Below, piece after piece: positions 33,422 to 41,309 of a stretch of DNA of 64,000 nucleotides. The notes under the pieces are model-generated. The model had not been told where the DNA came from. It saw nothing but the letters and a program-made list of their open reading frames with translations, and did no database searches. The DNA lies in the NCBI GenBank assembly GCA_001544595.2, contig FCOH02000017.1:1-64000 (forward strand), read 5' to 3'. The translations under genes were made by a program, and so were the position numbers. The stretch comes from Caballeronia peredens. GTDB lineage: Bacteria; Pseudomonadota; Gammaproteobacteria; Burkholderiales; Burkholderiaceae. Each line of letters starts with the position of its first letter. Position 1 is the stretch's first letter.

Positions 33422-33949
33422 AGGCGCCGTCCTCAGTTCGATAGTTGAGCATGTGTTCTCGGGCCATGAAAGAAGCGCTGGCCCGCGCGGCATGTCCGCG
33501 GTGCGACTTACTTGTTGTTGATCCGGCGCTTGGCCGTTGGATCATCAAGACTTAGACGCGAGAGGCTCATTAAAAACGAGCGAAGCGCGGTGCGCTTCGG
33601 GTTCGCATTGACGGAACACGAGGGCCCGTCCGAGTGCGATCTGCCTTTGCAGGAAAGCACACTCCGTGCCTCGAATCCGCATCTTGAGGATTCTGTTAAT
33701 ACGCTTGCGAATCCTGCTATGAATCGCTTGCAAAACGACAAGAGACGACCGGAATACATAGCGTCGAAGCTATCTTCCGGTCGCGAAGTGTCCGCGTCTG
33801 TTAAGTAGCGAACGTTAATCGGCTCGCAGGGTCGGGCATGCCACTTGCGCAGAGGCCGCTTTGCGCGATAATCGGCGGTTTCGTGTGCGCTTTTTTTGTA
33901 GCACGAAACGAATGAATTCCTGACGCGCTTCTTAAGGCGCTTAACGCGC
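33422..33949. other. intergenic region upstream of the Wzc-type gene
   Basis: No supported gene. Open frames on both strands are short, basic and without domains. A stem-loop GTTTCGTG/CACGAAAC (33878-33885 and 33902-33909) and an imperfect CTTAAGGCGC-type inverted repeat overlapping the stop of the hydrolase gene (about 33931-33956) are visible. The region probably holds a promoter for the wzc-wzy pair. Confidence 0.5.
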
Positions 33950-35047
33950 TTAAGGCATCGGGTTGGCCTTGATGAAATCGCGCACGGTGTCGAAGCGCGC
34001 CTTGCGCGTTTTTCCGTCGTCGTGAATCACGCCGTAGTTGCCGTCGCCGCCATAGCGTTCATCGTCGTACAGCTCATACAAGGTCACGTTCTGAATGTTA
34101 TAGGTCTTGGCGAGCGATACGAAGCCCTTTAACGCATCGTTACCCACGAGATAGCCGCCCGGATCCTCATGATTCGGCCGCACGCCGTATTCCGTGATCC
34201 AGATGGGCTTGCCGTAGCTGTCGCGCAGGCGTTCCAGCACGTTGACCTTGTTGCCGCCCGCCGCCGTGATCGAGCCCATGTTCGAATACCAGTGCCAGGC
34301 CGTGATATCCCACTGCGGAATAGGATGGCCGCGCGTGCCGTCCGGTTGCGTGCCCGCATACAGCATGTCGGTGAAGCCGTAGTGAAGCCAGCTGAATGAC
34401 GTGAGCAGAATCTTCGCGTCGGGGTTGGTTTCGCGGATGCCCTTGATCAGACCGAGAATCGAGCCGCGCGCCTTCATGAAGCGGGCGTTGTCATAGTCCG
34501 AAGGATGCTCGCCGCTGCGGTCGTCGCCGAGAATGGTCCAGTTGTCGTACTCGTTGCCGACCTGATAGTACGTGACGAGACCCTTGAGAACGCGGCCTGC
34601 GATCTTGCCGAGTGCATAACCGCGCTCGTACGTCTCTTTCTCGTTCGCGCGCTTTTCCTGCTCGAAGGGCGTGACGAGCGCGAGCACGCCGACGCACTGT
34701 TTCGCCGCCGCGCGCGCGAAATCAGCGACCATGTGCGCACTTTCCTCGCTGGAGACATCCTGCGCGTACATCGTGACACCCAGATCGCGAAGCTGCGAAA
34801 TCTGCAAGTCGTAGTCGCTGATGCGATACGCGCCGCGATGTTCCAGATGTCCCGCGATCCCGTAGAACACGCTCGCCGAACCGTTGCCGCAGGGAATCTT
34901 CGGCGCAGGCAACGTTGCCGCGTCCGCTCTCGGAATGGCCGAGCGGCTGCTCTGAAAGGCGTCGGGCGTGCCGCTGCGTGCGAAGATCAGGAGCGACGCG
35001 CAAAGGAGCGCGCCAAAGACAGATACCGCGACCACCAAAGTTCGCAT
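33950..35047 (-). CDS. secreted or membrane-anchored glycoside hydrolase (GH-A clan, GH39-like)
   Basis: A 365-residue protein with an N-terminal signal peptide or anchor (TLVVAVSVFGALLCASLLIF at 3-22) and a TIM-barrel hydrolase domain. YYQVGNEYDNW carries the Asn-Glu pair of the clan's acid/base. WITEYGVRPN has the nucleophile Glu at the end of a beta-strand. The gene sits within an exopolysaccharide locus, between the Wzc gene and three glycosyltransferases. It could trim or release the polymer in the periplasm, like other EPS-locus hydrolases. The substrate is unknown. Confidence 0.8.
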   Translation of the reverse strand: MRTLVVAVSVFGALLCASLLIFARSGTPDAFQSSRSAIPRADAATLPAPKIPCGNGSASVFYGIAGHLEHRGAYRISDYDLQISQLRDLGVTMYAQDVSSEESAHMVADFARAAAKQCVGVLALVTPFEQEKRANEKETYERGYALGKIAGRVLKGLVTYYQVGNEYDNWTILGDDRSGEHPSDYDNARFMKARGSILGLIKGIRETNPDAKILLTSFSWLHYGFTDMLYAGTQPDGTRGHPIPQWDITAWHWYSNMGSITAAGGNKVNVLERLRDSYGKPIWITEYGVRPNHEDPGGYLVGNDALKGFVSLAKTYNIQNVTLYELYDDERYGGDGNYGVIHDDGKTRKARFDTVRDFIKANPMP

Positions 35048-35080
35048 CGACGTTCGGCCCTCGAAAAAAGGTGCGCGCCG

Positions 35081-36274
35081 TTACTTTGCCAGCACGTCGG
35101 AGTGTTTGGATACGACCTGCGCGCCCGCATTGCGCGAGGCGCCTGCGTGCAGCAAGACGTTTTGCGCCTGCGCATCGAACGCTTCGCGGGAGAAGCGTCG
35201 CCGGAATTCGCCGGTCAGCGCGACGAGGGGAAGATCGCGGGCCGCGAAAATGCGCGTGACGAACGCGTCGTGGTCCTGCGCGGGAAAGAGCAGCGCATCG
35301 GGAAGATAGGAATCGAGTCCCGATACGCGCGACACGACGATCGGCCGCTGTGCCAGCACGGCTTCGATCATCACGAGCGGCACGCCTTCATACGCGGAGG
35401 GCAGCACGAGCGTATCGCTTGCGACGATGTACGGCAGCACATCCTTCTGCGGCCCGACCATCCTGACACACGCGGACAAGGCCGGATTCGCGTCGATGCG
35501 GGCCTGCAGGCGCGCATCGTCCGGACCTTCGCCGACGATCAGCACGAGCGTGCGCTTGAATGCATCGGCGTGACGTTCGATCGCCTGCATCAGAAAGTCC
35601 TGACGCTTTTGCTGAAAGTTCAGACGACCGATATGCGCGATGATCGTCGTGCCGTCGTCCGGCAAGCCAAGCGCCGCGCGCGCATTTTGTTTTGTCAGGG
35701 CCGAATGGCTGAACCGATCATCGACATAGTTCTCGAGGATCATCGCGGCGGCGCCCGGCGCGAGCCTTTTCAGTTTGCTGCGAAGATGTTCGTTCAGCGT
35801 GATGTACTCGTTCGGCACGCGATAAAGCACGCGCTTCACGAGCCACTTGACCTTCTCGGCGCGGCTGGCATTCACGGGTGCATCGTCGACGAGCGGCAGA
35901 TAGCTCACCGCAACGGTACGCGCGTAACGCGCGGCAAAGAGCCCCGCGAGACCGGATGCGATCGTCCCCTGCGCGATGACCAGCTTGTCGAGCCGCAACG
36001 CACGCAACGTCGCGGCGGTCGAGCGGACCATGCGCAGCAGCGCGAAGACATTACCGCGTATCGATTCGGCTGTGTAGGAAAGACCAGTCACCCTGACTTT
36101 CGGATGCGCGGCCGACAATTCGCTCACATAGTGAAAGAGGGCCGTGTTCGCGTGCGGTACGAGAACGTGCAAGGTTTCGAACTGCGGACTCGCGACGAGC
36201 GCGAGCATGAAACGCTTGAGCATTTCCTCGTGGCCGCCGTTGATACCCGAGTCGCAATAGATTCCTACCTTCAC
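35081..36274 (-). CDS. glycosyltransferase family 4 protein
   Basis: A 397-residue GT-B enzyme beginning MKVGIYCDSGINGGHEEMLK. The C-terminal nucleotide-sugar domain shows TTIIAHIGRLNFQQKRQDFL, LIVGEGPDDARLQARI and DTLVLPSAYEGVPLVMIEAVLA, with the EGVPLVMIE motif (E-x7-E type) that binds the donor. It is one of three consecutive GT4-like genes with short gaps and adds a sugar to the lipid-linked repeat unit at the inner face of the membrane. Donor and acceptor are unknown. Confidence 0.9.
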   Translation of the reverse strand: MKVGIYCDSGINGGHEEMLKRFMLALVASPQFETLHVLVPHANTALFHYVSELSAAHPKVRVTGLSYTAESIRGNVFALLRMVRSTAATLRALRLDKLVIAQGTIASGLAGLFAARYARTVAVSYLPLVDDAPVNASRAEKVKWLVKRVLYRVPNEYITLNEHLRSKLKRLAPGAAAMILENYVDDRFSHSALTKQNARAALGLPDDGTTIIAHIGRLNFQQKRQDFLMQAIERHADAFKRTLVLIVGEGPDDARLQARIDANPALSACVRMVGPQKDVLPYIVASDTLVLPSAYEGVPLVMIEAVLAQRPIVVSRVSGLDSYLPDALLFPAQDHDAFVTRIFAARDLPLVALTGEFRRRFSREAFDAQAQNVLLHAGASRNAGAQVVSKHSDVLAK

Positions 36275-36308
36275 TGGCTTTCTCCGTTGCAGTTCGCCTG
36301 ATCGTAAG

Positions 36309-37391
36309 TCATTGCGGCTTGTCGATGAACTGCATCATCAGGCGCGCGCTTTCGGTCCAGCGGAATCGCTCGGCATGCGCCAGACCGCGGCGCTTGAGAT
36401 CGTCGCTCAGTTCAGGCGAATCGAGCAGCTCGCGCAGCTTGGCCGCGATATCGTCTACCGAATACGGGTCGCAATAGATCGATGCATCGCCGCACGTTTC
36501 CGGCAGCGCGGCCGCGCGTCCGACGAGTGTCGGACAGCCGTTGCGCATCGCTTCGAGCGGCGGAATGCCGAAGCCTTCGTAGATCGACGGATAAAGAAAG
36601 CAGGCGGCGTGCTGATACAGCGCCTTGAGCTTTTCGTCGCTCACATAACCGGCCTGCTTGATGTTCGGCGCGTCGGAAAGATCGTGCGCCTTGCCGAAGA
36701 TCGCGGCATTCTTCATACCGACGATCACGAGATCGATCGATGGATCGTTCAGACGCCTGAAGGCCTCGACGAGACGCTTGAAATTCTTCGTCGGATTCAT
36801 GCTGCTCACGGCGAGCACGTAACGATTCTTCGTGAGCTTGAGCTCATCGATCACCGATGCATCCGGCGTGACGTGATCGAGATGATCCGCCGCGAGCGGC
36901 ACGACGCCGATGCGTTCCGGCGGCACGCCGACATGATGCGCGAGGCGGTCGCGCGAGAACTTCGAATTCGTCAGCACGCAACTCGACGTGCGCGCGAGAA
37001 TCCAGAACATTACGTGATACCAGGTGCGGAACTTCCAGGAGAAGTGGGACGGCGTATCGAACACCGCGGCATCGTGCATGTAGATGATCTGGTTCGCGCG
37101 GAAGATCGAACCCGAGTTCGACAGGTTCACGATGCGCGAGCGCCCGGCAAAGAGCGGCAACACGATCTGTTCCCAGAAGACGCCCTTGCCGAAGCCGAGC
37201 CTGACGTTCTCGACGCCCTGCACGGGATCGAGGCCGTTTTGCGGCGGCACGGCGAGCGTGACGTGCGAGCCTTGCGGCAGTTGTCCGAGTGCAGCGACGA
37301 GTTCGCGCGCGACGCGCTGCACGCCGGTAGTCTTCTGACTCGTGAAGCGTCCGTTATAGACGAGCTTGTTCGTGGCGATGGAAGTGTCCAT
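36309..37391 (-). CDS. glycosyltransferase family 4 protein (mannosyltransferase-like)
   Basis: A 360-residue protein. LVYNGRFTSQKTTGVQRVARE at the N-terminus is the TGVQR acceptor-side loop common in GT4 mannosyl- and rhamnosyltransferases. The donor site carries YVLAVSSMNPTKNFKRLVEA and ACFLYPSIYEGFGIPPLEAM. The start is uncertain: ATG 37391 follows the upstream gene's stop, while ATG 37430 would overlap it by about 29 bp; neither has a strong ribosome binding site. Confidence 0.9.
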   Translation of the reverse strand: MDTSIATNKLVYNGRFTSQKTTGVQRVARELVAALGQLPQGSHVTLAVPPQNGLDPVQGVENVRLGFGKGVFWEQIVLPLFAGRSRIVNLSNSGSIFRANQIIYMHDAAVFDTPSHFSWKFRTWYHVMFWILARTSSCVLTNSKFSRDRLAHHVGVPPERIGVVPLAADHLDHVTPDASVIDELKLTKNRYVLAVSSMNPTKNFKRLVEAFRRLNDPSIDLVIVGMKNAAIFGKAHDLSDAPNIKQAGYVSDEKLKALYQHAACFLYPSIYEGFGIPPLEAMRNGCPTLVGRAAALPETCGDASIYCDPYSVDDIAAKLRELLDSPELSDDLKRRGLAHAERFRWTESARLMMQFIDKPQ

Positions 37392-37401
37392 GTTCGGGGC
37401 G

Positions 37402-38556
37402 TCAGAACTGAGAATCGGAGCTGGTTTCATACGATGCAACTTCATTTGCACCGAGCGTCTCGCGCGTGTACTTGTCGGAGCCGAGCTGGTAGACCGAAAG
37501 CCATTGGCGGAAGATCGCATCCATCGAAAAGCGCTTGCTGGCGGACTCTCTTGCCGCGACGCCCATGCGCGCGCGCAATTGCGGGTCGTCGCGCAACAGG
37601 GCGACGTACTTGGCCATCTCTTCCACGCGTGACGCAACGAAGCCCGTGACGCCATGCTGAACCACATCGCGATTGCCGACCACATCCGTGACGACTGCCG
37701 GGATACCCGCGACCTGCGCTTCGATCAGCGCGATCGGCATACCTTCCCAGCGCGAGGTCTGCACGTAGATGTCGAGTTCGGATGTGAGTTCGAGTGCGCG
37801 CTCGCGCGTGACCCAGCCGCTGCACGACACGGCGCCGCCGGGCAGTTGGCCGGGCAATTCCTCGAGATTGCCGCCGATCCACAGAAACTTGACGGACGGG
37901 CTGTGCAAATCGACGGCAAGTTTCATGAACGCTTCATGATTCTTCTGATAAGACGCGCGCCCGCTCATGCCGACCAATACTTCGCCAGCATGGCTCTCGA
38001 TACGCGGCGGAATCTCCGTCACGTTCACGCCGTTCTCGATCATGCGAGTCGTACGCGTATGCATCTTCGTTTCGATCTCGCGCTGCTCGCTCTTCGAACA
38101 CGCGACGATGGTGCCGCCCATTCGCGCGGCGATGCGCTCGAAGCTGAGATAGGCGAACTGCTTGGCGGGCGACACATCGCGTCGCAGGAAGGCAAGACCG
38201 TGCGGCGAATAAAACACGCGCGCTTGCGGTGCGGCGATGCGCGCGGCGGCACGCCCGAGCACGCCGGCCTTCGACGAATGAAGATGCACGACAGACGGAT
38301 CGCATTCCTTCAGCTTGCGAACGAGATTCCAGAGGCTCGTCCAGTCGTTCTTTACACTTACCTCACGGAACATGCTGACGTAGGTTAGCTTTACCGCCGG
38401 ATGAAAAAGCTTCAGGAAATTCTTGGGTGTTTCCTGCCTTATCGAATGAAGGATCGTTACGCCGACTCCGGCCGCCGCTGCACGGTTAGAAAGCTGGGTC
38501 AGCATCGACAGCACCCCGCCTCCAAAAGCTTCGGTTATATGTACGATCTCTTTCAT
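37402..38556 (-). CDS. glycosyltransferase family 4 protein
   Basis: A 384-residue GT-B enzyme starting MKEIVHITEAFGGGVLSMLT, with VVHLHSSKAGVLGRAAARIA in the N-terminal domain. The donor-binding domain shows VLVGMSGRASYQKNHEAFMK, LWIGGNLEEL and QTSRWEGMPIALIEAQVAG. The Gly-rich start and HSSKAGVLGR block resemble capsular and EPS transferases such as EpsD/EpsF types. It is the first of three transferase genes and is preceded by a 1-kb gap. Confidence 0.9.
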   Translation of the reverse strand: MKEIVHITEAFGGGVLSMLTQLSNRAAAAGVGVTILHSIRQETPKNFLKLFHPAVKLTYVSMFREVSVKNDWTSLWNLVRKLKECDPSVVHLHSSKAGVLGRAAARIAAPQARVFYSPHGLAFLRRDVSPAKQFAYLSFERIAARMGGTIVACSKSEQREIETKMHTRTTRMIENGVNVTEIPPRIESHAGEVLVGMSGRASYQKNHEAFMKLAVDLHSPSVKFLWIGGNLEELPGQLPGGAVSCSGWVTRERALELTSELDIYVQTSRWEGMPIALIEAQVAGIPAVVTDVVGNRDVVQHGVTGFVASRVEEMAKYVALLRDDPQLRARMGVAARESASKRFSMDAIFRQWLSVYQLGSDKYTRETLGANEVASYETSSDSQF

Positions 38557-39594
38557 ATTTGAACTCTTCGATTGGCGAACTGCCGGGCGCCCCGCGGCAG
38601 ACGCAATGAGAAGGAAGCGGCCTAATGGTTATCGGTTGGAGACATCACACTTTTCAAGCACGGCAAATGCATGCAGGGCGGGAGGGCGCATACCCACCTG
38701 CAAGGAACACATAAAGAAGTCGGGATATGCGTGTCGGAGTACTAATCGAGCGAAATTTCCAATACCCGATGAATACACACGCGATCCGACCCAAGCATTA
38801 CTTGTTCCTTGCGCATGTGTGCGAGGAACCCCCGTCAAGCTTGAGCTTCAAGCCTGGATGTTCTTGCTTCGAGCACCCGGACGAACCAGCTGACCTCGAG
38901 CTGATTCATGGGCACTACGGTGTCGGTCTTCGAAGAATATTTTGCGTCGCGCCGATGACACACGAGCAAGCCGTAAAGGCCGCCGCCTTATCGCGTGACG
39001 CAAACCCCGATTGGTCAAACAACTTTTTTAGCTTCTCAAAGCCAGGCCTCTTGGACCTTGCTTGAGCACTTTCCCTGTCCGTGCCCGGGACATCGTCGAC
39101 TTCAGGCTTTACTCTGGTGTGGCCGTTTCATTACGGTTATTGGGCAGCGGGGAATTTTGCCGGGCAATCGCCGCTTCGCAGATCTCCAGAAGGATCTTCA
39201 GATCCTTGAGCGGAACCGCGACCGATTGCATGCGCAGACTCTCGGCCTGTTCGACCAGCCTCTCCACGCGTTCGATCGACATTTCCCCTGTTTCCATTCC
39301 CACAGCTCACTTAATTAAACACTGTTCGTACCATTACGATATCGGCTCTATCCACTCGGGTCCGTACGCTAACTCACATACAAGGACGCAACTTTTGGAG
39401 TAGAGCGCAATCGAAAGCGCGGCTGCGCACGGTATCGGCGCCACGTTACTTTGCTGAAGATTGCATTTGACGGATGAATCGCGTCGAATCACTGAAGCGA
39501 ATACTTGCTGCTTTTATATCACGCGAATTTCGCGTCATGACGTGCGCCGGACAGCGAATCTGGCGGATTAGGATAGGCAGGTCACATATCCTTG
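38557..39594. other. 1-kb gene-poor, lower-GC gap within the exopolysaccharide locus
   Basis: Apart from one candidate 57-64 residue frame (39109-39303, minus) no coding region is convincing. Base composition is visibly less GC-rich than the neighbours, and the frames seen on the plus strand have no domain-like pattern. The stretch separates the flippase gene from the three transferase genes. It may hold a promoter for the downstream genes, or be the remains of deleted or imported DNA. Confidence 0.5.
39109..39303 (-). CDS. candidate small helical protein
   Basis: A frame from GTG 39303 (64 codons), or from ATG 39282 giving a 57-residue protein beginning MSIERVERLVEQAESLRMQS. The composition (EQAESLRMQSVAVPLKDLKI followed by LLEICEAAIARQ) predicts two amphipathic helices and is unlike the arginine-rich shadow frames elsewhere, so it may be real. 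GGGGA lies close upstream of ATG 39282. No family is recognised. Confidence 0.4.
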   Translation of the reverse strand: MGMETGEMSIERVERLVEQAESLRMQSVAVPLKDLKILLEICEAAIARQNSPLPNNRNETATPE

Positions 39595-40866
39595 TCACGT
39601 GCCCGAACCGGCTTCTTCGACGACCGGACGCTTGAGAAAAGGCACGCCTTGCAGATGCAGCGTATAGGCCATGGCGGCCGCCACGCACGTCTCGACGATC
39701 AACACCGTCGCCGCCGCGCCCTGCTCGCTGAAGAACTTTGCCAGCACCACAAGCAGCGCAAAATTCAGCACCGCCGAACCGATCAGCACGCGGCTGAACT
39801 GCGCCTTCATGCCGAGCGGAAGCATCGTCTGAACGCCGAACAAATCGGACAGTCCGACCATCAGCGGCACGAATGCCATCCAGCGCAATACATCTACCGT
39901 AGGCAAGAACTGCGGCCCATACAAGAGCTTTACGGCAAGCGGCGCACAGAAGAAGATGCACAGCGATATCAGCGAGACGATCGAGCCTTGCAGCACGAAC
40001 ATCTTGCGCAGGAACGCAAAGGCATCGTCTCTCGCATGATGCATGAGGAAGCTCACGCGCGGATAAGCCGCCGTCTTGAGTGGCTGTAGCATATTCAATG
40101 CCGCGCGGATCAGCTTGTCGCCTGCGGCGAAGTAGCCGGCCGCTACGTTACCCGAGATGAACGTCAGCAGCACGATGTTGCTGGACGCATAGATGTCGAC
40201 GAGCGACGTGGCGATGAACACGCTCCAGCCTTCCTTCAGACGAGCGACGATGGTCTTCATCGAGACGCGCACGAAGTCGAGTTCACGTCGAAAATACAAA
40301 TACGTGCAAATTGCGATACCCGAAAGAAGCGGCACCAGTGCGTTCACCGCCATCGCGATATCGACGTCGTCATGATGACGCACGAAGAGATACATCGCGG
40401 GAATGCTGAGCGCGCGGCCCAGAAACACGAGCACGCTCAGCACGCCGAGATCTTCGACGCCCTGGAAGTACCACGTCGGAATCAGCATTGCGCCGACTGC
40501 CTGGCCATAGCCGATCAGCAACAGCCAGCGATTTTCCTCGAGATAGGGAATGAAGGACGTCAGCGCGACGAGCACGACGAGACCCGCTACCGCAAGCGCG
40601 GCCTGCGTGATGATCGTTTCCCAGAACACTTGCGAGCGCAGTTCGCGGCTCTCGCGGTTGATCGAAACCTTGGGCGTGGCCGTGAGCGAGAAGCTGTAGT
40701 TCGTGAGCGAAATGAAGTAGGCGGTAAAGGCCAGACCAAACGAAAGGCGTCCATACTCGCTCGGGCCCAGGACGCGCGCGAGCCACGGCAGCGTCAGGAG
40801 CGGTGCGAGGTATGTGGATACCTGCAACGTCATCAGAATCGTAAAGTTCTTCTTGAATGAAGCCAT
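39595..40866 (-). CDS. Wzx-type polysaccharide flippase
   Basis: A 423-residue polytopic protein of the MATE/MVF (polysaccharide synthase) superfamily, with about twelve to fourteen helices. The N-terminal FKKNFTILMTLQVSTYLAPL and LTLPWLARVLGPSEYGRLSF are the recognisable Wzx signature (GxxxYGxL-type). It moves the undecaprenyl-linked repeat unit across the inner membrane. ATG 40866 was chosen because the upstream in-frame extension is unlike a membrane protein start. Confidence 0.9.
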   Translation of the reverse strand: MASFKKNFTILMTLQVSTYLAPLLTLPWLARVLGPSEYGRLSFGLAFTAYFISLTNYSFSLTATPKVSINRESRELRSQVFWETIITQAALAVAGLVVLVALTSFIPYLEENRWLLLIGYGQAVGAMLIPTWYFQGVEDLGVLSVLVFLGRALSIPAMYLFVRHHDDVDIAMAVNALVPLLSGIAICTYLYFRRELDFVRVSMKTIVARLKEGWSVFIATSLVDIYASSNIVLLTFISGNVAAGYFAAGDKLIRAALNMLQPLKTAAYPRVSFLMHHARDDAFAFLRKMFVLQGSIVSLISLCIFFCAPLAVKLLYGPQFLPTVDVLRWMAFVPLMVGLSDLFGVQTMLPLGMKAQFSRVLIGSAVLNFALLVVLAKFFSEQGAAATVLIVETCVAAAMAYTLHLQGVPFLKRPVVEEAGSGT

Positions 40867-41309
40867 TGAACAATTTTTCCCGCTTGAGCACTGCATGATC
40901 GAGATGACAATGGCGCAAGATCGCGAACCGTGCAGGTTCGCCGCGACGCGGTGTGCCTTTGCGTGACAACGCCATATGCGAATAGTTTCGCTTGAGCGTC
41001 TCGCCGTCAATGCGGTACGCGGCCAAAGAGGGCTGCGCGCCCGAGCCTTGGCCGAGCTGCGGGTGCGCGAAGTTGCCGAACTATCAAAAGGATGCGCCGG
41101 TTCCGGCCATTAATGGCAACCGGCGAAGGCGCAACGCTAATACAGGCTTCATTTAACAAGAGAAAGACGCAATCATCAGTGGGTTTGCACACGCAAGCTT
41201 CCACTCTCGACGCGATCGTTCGATTGAAAATGTCGTGAAGTGCTGGTAGGACAATAGCAGCGCGCATGGACGATCCATCGACGTCCATGCGCGCTTTCCG
41301 ATGCTTCAT
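40867..41309. other. intergenic region between flippase and DMFase-like genes
   Basis: No supported gene. It carries a bipartite hairpin: GCCGGTT (41096-41102) pairs with AACCGGC (41118-41124) around the palindrome GCCATTAATGGC (41106-41117). Read on the minus strand it is followed by GCGCATCCTTTTG, so it may terminate the upstream transcript, with a new promoter for the flippase gene behind it. Confidence 0.5.

Noticed and set aside
33494..33949. Pair of open frames on both strands upstream of the Wzc-type gene
   Set aside because: Both are basic, low-complexity frames with no family resemblance and no translation signal.
37392..37685. 98-codon N-terminal extension of the second GT4 gene
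   Set aside because: It lies entirely over the preceding glycosyltransferase gene and has Arg/Ser-rich shadow composition.
38727..39065. 112-residue plus-strand open frame in the EPS gap
   Set aside because: No recognisable domain, mixed composition without secondary-structure pattern, no clear ribosome binding site, and orientation against the whole locus.
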